Part shown: one piece after another, positions 34,650 through 46,494 of the stretch
Layout: the number at the start of each line of letters is the position of its first letter
How positions within the stretch are numbered: position 1 is the first letter of the stretch
Source of the DNA: Aplectana chamaeleonis
Lineage: Eukaryota; Nematoda; Chromadorea; Rhabditida; Cosmocercidae
Direction of reading: 5' to 3'
Assembly (NCBI GenBank): GCA_029168955.1
Contig: JAPDOI010001346.1
Coordinates: 124,001 to 188,000 of the forward strand
DNA length: 64,000 bases
The notes under the pieces: generated by a model
Seen by the model: only the letters and a program-made list of their open reading frames with translations
Database searches by the model: none
What the model was told of the DNA's origin: nothing
Translations under genes and position numbers: made by a program

Positions 34650-35638
34650 ATACACAACGATAAGGCGTTCGAAACAGTCAACTCGGGGGGAGAACAAGGG
34701 AAGTTCGCTTCACGTTTGTTCCCATGTCCTCCCCCCGAACATGATGAACGCGAAAACAAAGCCGCAGCGTATACGGTGATGCAGACGGGCTAGTCGCGAG
34801 GTAGTCTTGCACTTCGCAAGTTGAGGGGATAGATCTGCCACTCAAGGACTACGTAAGGCATCTCTGTCTGGTTTTCAGAGGAGCTAATAAGCTTCTCTAT
34901 AACCTTTAGTCGGAGTTGAATATTTTTGGACCGATCGCAGTTTTTTAGGAACAGGAGACTGTCGAAAACAGCGAGTTCTAGCAAGCTGATTCTTGATCAA
35001 TCATTGAACAATGGGAAGGTCTGCAGTCGGAAGGTCGCGGGAAGACCTGCAGTCGGGAGAACAAGAGAACTCCTGCTGTGGGAACTTCCCCTATTACTCT
35101 GCTGTCCCCTTCGCCTCCCCCCAATTCGGGGGAAGTTCCCCAGTTGTTTGGAGGGAAGTTCTGCTGTCGTTCTCGGGAACTTCCCCACGAATATCTGAGT
35201 TCATCTCCATTTGCAGGCGACCTTTCGACGGCCGATTACTTCGTTGAAGACTCTGTCGCGGCGACCCTGTAGCGCCCGCGACCAAGGATGCACTAGGTCT
35301 TAGTGAGGCAACGTCTCCAAGCACGCTAGCCGTTCAGCGAGTGGGTAAAATCAGGTAAAGCTGCTACCTCGGCGTGGTCAGTTTGCAGACCCTTCCGCAG
35401 TCCTCTGGAAACCTCGTCTTGTTGGAAGTAAAGTTTAGGGTAATAATGGCCATATTTCTCGCGTTCTGGAGGTGAAGATCGCAACTGAGGAGAGTTGCAG
35501 CGTTATCAGATCTCCAACGCTAGAGACCTGGCTAGGAGTAACCCTCAAGAACACCTCGCTGTTGTTGGATAGCGTAGAAGAGCATTGGGCTATCGAGGTT
35601 TCGTGTTGTCATGAATGCACACAGCCAAACGGATTTAA
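34650..35638. other. Unassigned, with repeated GGGAA(G/C)TTCCC palindromes
   Basis: Further perfect palindromes are at 35080-35090, 35129-35139 and 35175-35185. No exon is supported; the open frames on both strands at 34926-35324 overlap the palindromes and look incidental. Confidence 0.45.
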
Positions 35639-36121
35639 AGGCAGTGTTCACGATAATCTTCGATTTTGAGATTAATCGCTAAATCGATTGTTTGGCCTCC
35701 GGGTAGAACTGGAATGACGAAGAAATCGAGTAAAACGCCCTAGAAAGACACCAAATCCTTTACTCTCACCCCACCTTTTACTCTCACTGGAACTGTTCGT
35801 TATGACAACGAAATCTTCTGTGGACCTGTCACTTGTGATTCTCTACTCTCTACTGCTCCGTCCTTTCCTTCGGACGCTAACTAATACTGTTTGGCCTTGA
35901 TTATTCTTCCATTTTTGATTAGCCCCATTTTTTACCGGTGACAACCACCGAGAACCTGTTCATCCAGTCGGACAACTAGTCCAGGCCAGAGAATAATGTC
36001 ACTGAAATAAGACGTTTCAGGACGTTTCAAGCCGTTTCTTCGTAATTTTGGTAACACTTGGTGGCCAACGCATTGTTTTGAGTGGATAACTCGGGAACGA
36101 AAATCATCGTGAACACTGCCT
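35639..36121. mobile_element. TTAA-flanked MITE 3
   Basis: AGGCAGTGTTCACGAT at the left and ATCGTGAACACTGCCT at the right are perfect inverses. TTAA is at 35635-35638 and 36122-36125. There is no coding capacity. Confidence 0.85.
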
Positions 36122-36238
36122 TTAAACGAAGTGACCTAATGGTTATGAAACACTGCGCTAATCGGTAAGATTTTGTTGTAAAACATCAAATTGAGGTATC
36201 AATCCACGAGCAGGTACTCGACCATTATTTTAGACGCA

Positions 36239-37717
36239 TTGGGTTGATGCATAATTACAGAACGTTTTTACTAACGCATTTTTCTATAATAAAAATTGGC
36301 GCTTCGTCCTCAATATTTGTATCAGGTCCACCCCAACCATGGGAGGACAGGTCAAGATCTCTTTTTCTATGCCTAAGACCAACTTGAGGATGTATTTGCT
36401 TACATGCAGGGCAGGCTTAAACTTTTTAAGCCTAAGGTACACCGCCACACCAAACATGTTCACATACGGGGGAGGGAAAAGAGGCACTTCGATGTGGGCG
36501 GGGCCCAAGATCGCATGGCGCGCGTACCTTCTTGTGGACACCTTCTCGTGGATCAGAGAAACGAATAGGAGAAGTAGTATGTATTCAACGGGCAGAGACG
36601 AAATCGAATAAGGGTAGCTAATGATTCCAGGAATATCCAAGGAAGACACATCCCGTTGTAAACAGGACCCGTTCCCGAGAAGGTTCGCGCGCCATGCGCT
36701 CTCAAGCCCCTCCCATATCAGAGTGCCACTTCGGGCGCACCCTTCACATACGGCTCGTTCAAGCGTAAGGCTGGTGCAAAGTTATTAGCTTTTTAGATGG
36801 GTATTAGTTCTAGTTTTACACCATTATTGTAGTTTTTTATCACACGCTTGTCTTTTGCCACGTAATAAGTGAAATGAAATATAAAAATAATTCTCAATAT
36901 TTAGTTGAAAAAAAGTGAGTCTCGAAAATTACACTCATATTCGCCATATTATGCTCTACCACTATGAGAGAAGATTTACCGCAGCCCAGCCATTTCGCGA
37001 TCTCAACGAACCCTTTGTCGAAGGAACAATTATTGATAGTGCAGTGCGTTTATTCGCTTTAAATCAGGTGACACTAGTTTGGAGTGTAAAAAAGGAAGAG
37101 GTCGGCCATCGAATTTTGATGATCAAGCACTTCTGACAGCCTTGGAAGAGAACGAAAGCCTGATAATGCGAATGCTGGCTGACGACTTTAATGTCAATCA
37201 ATCAACGATGGTTCGACGTCTGAAGAAGCTTGGAAAGGTATGGAAATTGGCTGGATAGGTGCCCCAGGAGCTCTCCGACATCAACAACACGTTCGAATTT
37301 TCACCAATTTACTGCAGCGAAACGAACAAATACCATTTTTGAAGAATCTTGTCAGTGGAGATGAGTCATGACTTCTCTTCAAAAGCGTTAAAGAAAAGAA
37401 GATTTGCGTTTCGCCAGGTGTTCCCTCAAAGGAATACAAAAGACGTGCACTGCAAGAAGGCTATGTGGTGTGTGCGGTGGGACAGAAGCGAAATCATCCA
37501 TCAGGGAATCATTTCAAATGGCATTTGATATTGGTTTAACGACGCAGATGAAAGGCAATGATGGAGAGTCCCTGTCAAGCAAATGCGAAGCAGTTCTTGA
37601 AGTGGATGGTGACTATGCCCTCGAATGATCATTTGCACATGTTTTGATTAAATATTGTTGTTGTTTTTGTTTAATAAAAATATTTCAAAAACGTTCCACA
37701 ATTATGCATCAACCCAA
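36239..37717 (+). mobile_element. Second mariner-like element, decayed
   Basis: The inverted ends start TTGGGTTGATGCATAATT and finish AATTATGCATCAACCCAA, the right one followed by TA (37718-37719). The left flank reads CA instead of TA. The transposase starts only at 36915, about 680 bases in, where mariners usually have 150-200; an insertion of roughly 500 bases in the 5' region is likely. Confidence 0.8.
36915..37530 (+). pseudogene. Mariner transposase remnant
   Basis: The start MSLENYTHIRHIML matches the DNA-binding start of mariner transposases. Later frames read RPSNFDDQALLTALEEN, STMVRRLKKLGKVW and WVPQELSDIN, the helix-turn-helix and linker region. Frame changes lie near 37080 and 37290, with several stops. 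The D34D catalytic half is mostly gone; only a QGIISNGI-like piece near 37500 hints at it. It belongs to a different mariner lineage from the copy at 430-1713, as the linker and inverted ends differ. It is non-functional. Confidence 0.75.
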
Positions 37718-37719
37718 TA

Positions 37720-38300
37720 GAGTTCGAAAATCGTAACGTCGGTCTTCCGGAAATGTGTTTTCAAGGGTGATCTTAAGGCTATGAGACGCACTGAATATTC
37801 TGGGCAGCAGCATACCGATTCTACGTTAGGAGAATGTCTTTTTTATTTGATTTGATTCCCGATTTTCGGCTTCATCGTTAAAAGTGAATTGCTGCTCGGC
37901 TGGGCCACGACTCATCTTCTCGCACAAGCAATGTCCAGTGAATACGGCCGTCGGTATAGAACACCCCCCCCCCCTCTTGATGCGTCTTCAAAGTTTCTCT
38001 GACGTTTTTTTTTGCAAAATGTAGGGTGGCGTTGACGTGCTGAAGGATAGCATTTTCATGCGTTTTTGCATATTGGGACGTTTAACCTCTGATTTTGAGC
38101 TCATTTGCGTCAATGATTGTTGGCGACGTTTTAACTGATACTTTCTATGAGCTGAAAAAGCTAGTTTTATTTTTATTTTTGAATAACTTGATTTTTGTGA
38201 GAAAAATTTTCATAAAAATAAAATATAACTCCAAAGCGTTTTCACTAGTAGAGCTTGACATAACTGTTGATTAGTTATTAACAATGTATTAATTAGTTAA
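37720..38300. other. Unassigned non-coding stretch
   Basis: AT-rich, no supported exon. Confidence 0.4.
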
Positions 38301-38853
38301 AGGCATCGTTCACGATGGATTTCGTTTTTGAGTTTTCCATATATAATGAGAGCTACATATAGTCCCCTATATAACAGCTACGTTGAAAAAATACCGCGAA
38401 AAATCCACTGAAAACCCTTTTTTTTAGACTCAGAATATCTCAATCGACTTTTGACAAAAGAAGAGTCGATCGTTAGAGATAACTGTTTTGACCGAAGATC
38501 TCACGATCGAATGCAGTTCATCATCCTTTCAAGTGATTTGTTGATGAGGAAAGGTTCACCGATTTGTATAGAAAAGTCATTCTTCACGTAATCGTAAAGT
38601 ATATACCATCAACTCCCCCTCAACTGTACTGCATCAGCTGTTGATAATTTACTTATATAATGACTGACAGCAAATTGTGTCAGATGACTGACGGCGGACC
38701 GGCCTCTTTTGACGGAATTTGAGACACTCAACCTCAAATATCTTGACAATAAGGCTTTTTCAACCGAACAAACTCTTTCTACGTTCTTAGGTGGGCCAAG
38801 AAAACCATTTGAACCGGAAAAACAGTGTGAGTTTTTCAGTGCGTTCGATGCCT
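38301..38853. mobile_element. TTAA-flanked MITE 4
   Basis: The left end is AGGCATCGTTCACGATGG; the right end is TGCGTTCGATGCCT. TTAA is at 38297-38300 and 38854-38857. Its interior GAAAAATACCGCGAAAAATCC resembles MITE 2, so the four belong to one family. Confidence 0.7.
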
Positions 38854-38857
38854 TTAA

Positions 38858-39310
38858 TTACAATCAATGTTGATTAGCTGCTCTCTTTTACCACGTGAAG
38901 CGAGAGGCAGCATTCTCCGCAAAAGGTGTTTTTCGCCACTAACAAGGGAGGACCCTCCGAGGTAGAAGACGTCCTGGAAAAAGTTTTTCTGAGATTTGTG
39001 GGGGTGGGTAGAGTAATATAACTGTATGTTGGGTTTTCACTATGAACCTTCCGGTAGAACGAGAAAAAGGGAAAAACATGAAAAATTAACGGGCGCATTC
39101 TCTTCAAGCGGCCACCATGGCTGTGCTTTCGGTTTTTCGGGAGCGAAATTCGGCTGGTTACTAAATGTATTACCCGATTATATCAATCTGTTTTATTTGG
39201 TTCAATATGGGGAATTCTTTTCGACTTGATTCGCCATAGTTTTCGAACTCCAAAAGCTCGAAAAAAAATCTACGTGATCGAGCCAAGTTTAGAAGTTTTC
39301 ATAGAAGTGT
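38858..39310. other. Unassigned non-coding stretch
   Basis: No supported exon. The overlapping open frames on both strands (38874-39229) have no splice context. Confidence 0.4.
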
Positions 39311-39349
39311 TAGCAGATGTATTGGGCAACTGATTGTAGCCTTCTGGAA

Positions 39350-39556
39350 ATGAAAACTGCGGCCATGATGATAATTTTCAAGAAAGGTTTCATCGCTTTG
39401 CTTCTTACAATGTCAATGTTTTTTCTACGATCATTCGCAAACGACTATTATGTGTTAATGAAAGGTGTTCTCCTTTACTCAAGCAAAGCAATACAAAGTT
39501 ACAAGATGCACACATTACAATATTTCACAATGAACCCGAAATGCCAACACAAGAAG
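39350..39556 (+). other. Possible first exon of a small secreted protein
   Basis: From the second ATG (39350) the frame reads MKTAAMMIIFKKGF, a hydrophobic run (IALLLTMSMFF), then RSFAND, which looks like a signal peptide. A donor AAG-GTGAGA lies at 39556-39557. No downstream exon or family match was found, so this is only a candidate. Confidence 0.2.
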
Positions 39557-39719
39557 GTGAGAAGAATCATTTTTGAATGAGGTGAGGAAATGCTCATATA
39601 CTACAGGGATTCACGCAATAGAAATTGTAAATCCAGTAAGATAGGAAAAAAGCAAGTTAAAATGTGAATGAGAAACCTCGTGGATAAACAATCGAATCAA
39701 GGCAAAATAGTTTCGGAAG

Positions 39720-39790
39720 AGGATGCATAGCGGGTAACGAACCCACAACCCAGCATCCCTTCGTAGTCTAGCATTCACCACCCTTATTCT
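39720..39790 (-). other. tRNA-like internal promoter remnant
   Basis: On the minus strand GTGGGTTCGTTACCCGC resembles a tRNA T-arm/B box. Upstream GGTGGTGAATGCTAGACTACG resembles the D-arm to anticodon stretch. No full cloverleaf forms, so a SINE or tRNA relic is more likely than a tRNA gene. Confidence 0.25.
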
Positions 39791-39799
39791 GTCGATCAT

Positions 39800-42000
39800 C
39801 CCTGCCCTCTGGAAATGGCAACTTCAATCAAGTGATTAGAGGAATGGAATACACAATGAGTTCGGAAAAGGCTTATATTTGACTAACGGGACTGAATCAA
39901 ACCGTCAAACCTTGTATAGTGCAATTTTATTGAATTTAAATATGTGCTGAGCACATGAACTCACTCCAGCTGCTTCGAGTGGGAGGTTACAGGTAGTTTT
40001 TCCAAAGGTTCTTTTCTTTTTTTTAATCTGAAATATTGGAAGGCTCGTAGAGAAAACCCATACTCTATCCATTACCCACAACATCCAGAATAACCTCTTT
40101 TAGGACATCTTCTATATCGGAGAGGACGCCTTTGTCAGTAATAATTTCAGTAATTTTATTCGTGGCTTGGACCCTTCTTGTACTTCCAGCTACTTAACGA
40201 CATTGTTTCTAGGTGCTGTTTTTCGCAAACAAACTGATAAGGGGTTTATTTACGTTGAGGTGCGACAGAATATAGTTGCTCTATCAAAAACACGCTTTTA
40301 CTACGTGATAGAGGAACATGCTGTCATCAAGGAATCGTCCACGCAAAACCGTGTACTATTTTATCTTTACGTTTTTGTATAGTTGGGCCTCTCTAGCAGA
40401 CGATCTGACAAAGAAGCGTCTGAAATCCTTCATATCATAATCGATTCGAAGTTTTTCTGCATTTCAAAGCCGCGTGATGGTCTTTTTGAAAAATTTGTTT
40501 TTTCAATTGTCGCTTGACGTTCTGAAAGAACCGACCTAAGACTCGGCGTATTGGTTTTGGTTCATACTTCGTGTCAGCGACGCGACGTAGTGCTTGTCAT
40601 TTATACAATACCGCGCGTATCTTTTGGTCATCCGGCGCGCTAGGGCGCCGGAGCGCGCCGTTTGGCGTCGTTTCTCTATAACTCGGTTCAAAGTTATTTA
40701 TTTCAAAAATAAACGTTAGATTTGAAATCAGCATGGAAAAAACAACCTAGTGAACGTCCACATTTTGTATAAAATCTAATAGGAGAGAATTTGGGTTACG
40801 GTAGCTTTCAAATGTTTCCTGTGTCCGAAAGGATTGGCGATTGAGAGTAGTAGTATATGGTTTTTCTACGTTGTTTTGTATTTATCACATCCGTATACTG
40901 TTTTTCAACCTCTAAGTTCCTTCCGGAGCGTTCTGTCACCAACCTACCAAGACATTTTTATACGAAAACCACTATTGCTAACCATACATGGATGTGAAAG
41001 TTATCGAACTACGAATTTTCTCTACAATGGCGAGTATTTTTTGAACAAAATGCAACACTTTATTGAGAATTTAGATTCAAAGAAGTCAGTCCGACATCGC
41101 GTCCTTAAGATGAGTCAATTTCTTCGTTTTCGGATTTAAAAAGGCAGGTTCCAGGGCAAGTTTCACCAGGCATGTGAAAATAGCAGCAATGCAGTTCTTG
41201 CCCTAATTGCCGGATGAAATCAGGTTCAAAATGAGGTAGTAAATGAAAATCTTTCGAAAAATAAACAAATGAGAATTTTTTCAATTTTTTATAGAAATTC
41301 AAACTTCAATTTTTTTCTAAAGTTCCCAAATTTCATTTTTATACTGGAAACCTCCTAGAACCTGACGCGTTTTTTGGACAGCGCTTAAATACGCTTGCGA
41401 ATGGCTTCAACGATGTGGAACTTTCAGAAACGTTCTGAATTTTTCAGAAAAAAAAATTCAAAAATAAGTTTTCATTAAAATTTCCTTGTTTGGACTCCAC
41501 CCCAGACGCCTCTTGAATTACTCATATTTCAAACTCCACGCATAATATTCTGAAAATGCAAGTTAATCCGCAACTTTGTCGGCCCACAAATGTACTATCC
41601 GCTAAAGTCTCGCCAGCGACCTTTGCGCAGAGCCATTTTTAGAGGACTCTCGCTCCCGCCCCAGACGCCGTCAGTCGGAATCATCCCACTGTCCTACACT
41701 GACCTGAGAGCAGTTCTGGAAACACCCTGACTCCCCTTCAATGCCTTTTTGTGCTTCAGAAAGCGTTCACGGCTGAGCTCAAAAAAACAAACGAAATTAC
41801 GGATGGTATATACGGTACAATTACAGGAAAACATATTCAAAAAGTGCAGTAAGAAGGTTAATGTGGAAAGTGCTCCAATAGTTGATATCGGCACTTTATG
41901 GATCGATCAGTGGTCTCAAATCTTTCCGATCTCTCGTAGGTATGACGCAGTGATTGGCATGCCGGACCATCATAGCATTCAATTGAAGAGTGGGTACAGT
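39800..42000. other. Unassigned non-coding stretch
   Basis: Open frames at 40167-40382, 40834-41139 and 41749-42075 have no recognisable domain and no convincing splice partners. Confidence 0.4.
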
Positions 42001-42075
42001 GCAAGTGTGGAGCAGTTGGTGTGCGCGCCGTCACGGGATGAACTGTGCGGGTTCAATTCTCGCGTATGCTTGTGA
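42001..42075 (+). other. tRNA-derived SINE-like segment
   Basis: TGGAGCAGTTGG (42008) fits an A box and GGGTTCAATTCTCGC (42049) fits a B box, 40 bases apart as in a tRNA. The flanking arms do not pair well. This is consistent with a tRNA-derived SINE head. Confidence 0.35.
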
Positions 42076-42079
42076 TTTT

Positions 42080-43580
42080 CGCACTTAACGGCGCCTGCTC
42101 AGAACTTTCTAGCCTAGCTATTTCCGCCTTATAAGAATGTAGTCTGATAGCTTCATGCTACATACCATAAAGACGCAAATACCTAGAACTAAAGACGCAT
42201 GTATCATTCCTCAAAGACGCATGTAACAAACGCTGAACACGCAGGCGCCTTACTTCATTTCTGCGTGCACAATACACTAAAGACACACTTAACCTTCCTG
42301 CAGAAAGTTCGTTTCATACCTCGCGCTCGCAGATACCTTACTGCAGAGAAACGTTGTTACTGCAATACAGGCCATAATTTTGGCGTTTTTGACAAAAAAA
42401 AACGGTAAAAAGCATTTTTTGCTCTTCTTTTCCATAACTGTGTTCAAAATGGTCCATTTGGGAATCTAGCAAGATATTGGGAATCTGCATCGTGTGCTCT
42501 TCTTTCTGGAGTAACACATGGCTCCTCCTTCAGCAAGATTGCCGCGGTGCCACAGCCATTTTCAGGTCTTCATATCTTTATTGACGTGTAATTCTGGAAC
42601 CCCAAGTTCTTAACGATCGCAACAAGGCTGATTGCCTGAACATGTTGAATGCAAATTGAAAGTGAATTCCAGCTCGCACCGTGCCTTCAAATCCATCGCC
42701 CACGTACTTTTGGCCATGGATTGGAACCTTGGAAACTCTTCTAGCTCTCAAGTGGGTAAGAAAGGCTTTCTGGTTTTTGACAATTTGTTGAAAACCGCGG
42801 TGGGAGAAATCTTGACGTGGGGTTCAAAAATTATCAAATTTTGTCATTGGGAGCGGCTTCCTCATTTTGTCACTTACGCGGGGAAAGGTTGTCTCATGGT
42901 CGAGTTAGACCGGAATTAGATCCTATGTTGAAGCCTGGAAGAGGCGATGCGGTGTGTAGGTGCGCCGAGGGATTCGCTTTCCAGTCAAGTAGCTTCCGCC
43001 TCTCTTTTGCCATTTTTCATTCAAGTTCTATATATCACTTGTCTGTCGGAACGAGAATGGTGGTTCCAGCAGTTTACCATTTTTGAGAATATTTTCATCC
43101 CTGTGGTCTGTACTATCCGAGGATGTTTTCCGTGCCTTTGGGCGTAGTAAAACTGTCACCCATGTGCACCAGTTTTTTTCCAAAACTGGAGCGATTTGAT
43201 GTTCTGAAGGTTTTGTCCAGATAAGATAAAGGTCTCGGGTGACATCGCAATCTATAGACAGGGACGATTTGCCGACTTTTGCCCTTATCAGTACATTTTC
43301 AATGTTTCGAATCAGAAATCGTTTTTTCCTCTTTGAAATAATATTTTCTTTACTTTGGAACATCCGTTTTTTTGTGTTTCATTAATCTGAGGTTGTCTGA
43401 GCTATTTCGTTTGCTCTCGCCGACAATGACTGTCGACAATGATTATTGCTAAATTCCTCGCTTTTTCCGACAAATTTCAGGCGAAAGTAACGGTCACTAA
43501 GGATATTCGTCTGCAGTAGCTTCTTGTTGACAAGCAGTCTGGAAATGAGAAATTAGTACTTTAAAAAACACATTTGTTTC
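42080..43580. other. Unassigned; short AAAGACGCATGTA repeats near 42170-42240
   Basis: CTAAAGACGCATGTA and CAAAGACGCATGTAA recur with related pieces (ATAAAGACGCAAATA, CTAAAGACACAC) over about 120 bases. No exon is supported in the rest. Confidence 0.35.
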
Positions 43581-43582
43581 AT

Positions 43583-43947
43583 AGTTTGGGTCGAATAATT
43601 TTGGAAAAACCTATCAATCAATTTTTCGTTTCAATCTCGAAATGATTTGAGCACTTTTTGGTTCTCAGATATCAAGTAGCAGTGAAACGTTCCATGATTC
43701 ATGGCAGAGCACAAATATTCGCATTCATAGAATTTCAATTTGCAGTTATTTGAAAATATTCGAATTTTTGAATAATTTTGAATAACTGACAATTGTGATT
43801 CTGTGAATGTGAAGATTTCTAATCTGCCATGAATTATGAAAAGGTTCACTGCTACTTCATATCTGAAAACCAAAGATAACTCGAATCATTTCGAGATTGA
43901 GACGAAAAATTTATTGATGGGATAATTCGAAATTATTTGGGACTAAC
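43583..43947. repeat. Long palindromic MITE
   Basis: ATTTTTCGTTTCAATCTCGA pairs with TCGAGATTGAGACGAAAAAT, and ATTCATGGCAGA pairs with TCTGCCATGAAT. The centre is near 43760 and the arms are about 160 bases. Confidence 0.75.
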
Positions 43948-44615
43948 TATAATCTGTACTCATAATATAAAAGTGCACCTAATGAATCGCGGTTGAAACT
44001 AAGGAAGAGAAAAACCAAACCACAACAGCGGCTTTCGAATCACTCCTCCGAGGACTGAGAATGTTTGTGTTTTTTCTAGCTTTTTTCGCATATGCTTTTT
44101 GGTAACGCGCGCCTTTTTTTTAAATGTGCTTTTTCTCATACTAGATTTTTGACTAGCCTTCGGACTTATTTCTAAGTTTTGAAAGTATTGCCTAAAGCGT
44201 TTATCTGAAATTGGTGAAATCATCTGCGAAACACTCCCACTGTGCAATACTTCGGGACTCCACCGCGACTTCTAAGGCACGGTGTCTGCCGGCGCCAAGC
44301 CGGGGGAGTCGCGGCAAAAATTCTCGGAGCAAAGAGCACTTTTACATTCACCTTGCTCTACGCCATTTCTACAAGCAAGCCCAGAGCGCGAACAGCAGCT
44401 ATATCCGTATTTCCTTTTCAGGCAGATTCGAATTTCAAGGACAAAAAACTTGTCGAGAGCTCTGTAACTCGCCTGAAAATGCACCTGCAGCTACGAAACG
44501 ATATATTTTGGCATAATCGAATATGCGCTATCGAATGGACTCAATCTGCAGAAATTTCGATTCTGCAAATTTCTTTACCTGGCGCAAGACCCTTAGGACC
44601 TAACTTTGCCAGTTA
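43948..44615. other. Unassigned non-coding stretch
   Basis: Overlapping open frames at 44211-44631 on both strands have no recognised domain. Confidence 0.35.
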
Positions 44616-45019
44616 CTGTATTTCCTGTTAGGAACACCCCCTTTTTTGAATCCCTCCCTCTAGTTGAACCCCCCTTCCGCTGGAGGTTGAAAAATAGAAC
44701 ACCCCCCCTCTATCAGATCCCCGCTACGCGCTGCTCGAGATGTCGACACTCCAAACCTTGTTGACATTTTCGAACAGTTTGATCTTGAGGACTTAAACTA
44801 TGACTCTATTGATGATGATCTCTTGGAGTTGGCCGAGTAATTCGTTTATTATCCCACTTTGGTTCGCCTAATAAACTTCGTTTGCCCATATAGACTCTTG
44901 AATTGTCGGTTGAATATTAGATCCTCCCCCTCTATTCGGACCCCTCTCTTTGATTGAACCCCCCTTTTGGAGGTGGTTGAAAAATAGCTCACTCGGGTGT
45001 TCAATTACCGGAAATACGG
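44616..45019 (+). mobile_element. pogo/Tigger-like deletion derivative
   Basis: The left end CTGTATTTCC...GAACACCC is inverted at the right as GGGTGTTCAATTACCGGAAATACGG, with TA on both sides (44614-44615 and 45020-45021). Inside, a short frame ends in an acidic tail IFEQFDLEDLNYDSIDDD then LLELAE and TAA (44840). Acidic C-terminal tails are common in pogo-group transposases. Tracts of C-rich GAACCCCCC lie near each end. Only the last 35 or so codons remain. Confidence 0.6.
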
Positions 45020-45021
45020 TA

Positions 45022-45456
45022 AGTCATTCCTTGTCTTTTACTACCACCACACACCTTCTCTCCACGCCCTCTGAAGCTCACGCCCGCACATTCATCACTA
45101 GCGGAGTAGCCTGCTTAAATACCTTCATGGCTTGCTGATGGTACTGACGTGCGCAATTTATGTATTTGCGTCGTTTATGGCGTATGGTCGTAATCGACGC
45201 CATGCATTGAAATTCACGCCTTGTTTTTTTCGGCGCTCACGTGCTTCTCAGTTTTCGCGTCTCTAATTTTGTTTCAAATTGTGTTGCACTTCACACAATG
45301 TTTATTGTTATGAATAATAATTCTGTGTGTATAGGATATTAACAGTTTGAATCGGATCGTACTGATGACGCCTGCTGGTTGTTCTCCCCGGCTTCGGTTC
45401 ACTATTTCACTTCGGCGTATTTTGGCTACCGTATTCCGGCAATCGCTTCAGGACCC
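45022..45456. other. Unassigned non-coding stretch
   Basis: No supported exon or repeat. Confidence 0.35.
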
Positions 45457-45465
45457 AAAGCCCGT

Positions 45466-45650
45466 GGGTGGTGGCCATCGTGTATCAACACCCCTGAGGA
45501 GGCGGGAGAAGCGGGGGAGGAGCGAGGTTCCTGATTGGACGCAACACGGGCTAGCCCCGGCCCCCGGCTGTTGCGTCCAATAAGGAACCTCGCTCCTCCC
45601 ACCATTTCTCCCGCCTCCTCAGGGGTGTTGATACACGATGGCCACCACCC
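45466..45650. mobile_element. Palindromic MITE with 9-bp target duplication, copy 1
   Basis: The ends are GGGTGGTGGCCATCGTGTAT and its reverse complement; the arms run to a GC-rich loop near 45550. The 9-bp AAAGCCCGT is at 45457-45465 and 45651-45659. Copy 2 is at 58748-58930. A 9-bp duplication fits a Mutator-like source. Confidence 0.9.
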
Positions 45651-45659
45651 AAAGCCCGT

Positions 45660-46494
45660 TTCCCTCGACATCGCAACCGCTTCGCAGCTTCATTCAGGAG
45701 TGTTTCCGGTACGATTTCGCTGTGGAGCGAGCTAGGTCATCCATGTAGGGGTTGGATCATATCAGAACTTGTCAGCGCAGCGACTTTTTCAAACTTTCAA
45801 GCCTAATGTTCTCGAACTCTAGGCGTAATAGCTCAGAAAGGGGCACTCAAACTGAAAATCTCACGTTGTGTTCATTATTGACTTCTGTCTCTCTTGATAT
45901 TGCAAGGGAAGGAAAACCCCGGGTTGGTGAGAACTTCGCGGAGTGTGGAAAACCACGATGTATACCCAGAAATCGTTCGTTGCAGAAGTTTATGCAATGA
46001 ACTACTTCGCAAATCTTCCTTGGGTGGAGCCATAAATGGGATTATAACAAACAATAATTCGCATGATTTCTTTTTTCGCGAAGAAATCTTCCAAGGGAAT
46101 TTTTTTCAGTGCCTGCTCTATTCATAAGGCGCACGGAAAATTTTCCACCAAATCAATTAGAAGTATTCAAAATGCGGAGCGTCACTATTTAGGTGTGATT
46201 CACATGCCTTTGCCAATTTATTTTTCTGCCTCTACTGCCTGATTTCACTCATTCGGCTAAGAAAACCCTGGACTCCGAATTATGGAAAATCAAGCGTTTG
46301 CGGGAAAGCAGGAAATTGCTTAATTCAAAAAAAAGATTATTTCTTTCTCAAATATCGAGAACTCGTATTCAAATAAATCGAAGAGCATTGTAGTGTTGAC
46401 TGCAGTTTGACAAACTTGAAATAAATAAAGCTTCTCCAAGGAATATCGGAATAGTAAAGCTCTTCATCAGAAAACTCTTCCAGCCCACTTCAGA
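45660..46494. other. Unassigned non-coding stretch
   Basis: No supported exon or repeat. Confidence 0.35.
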
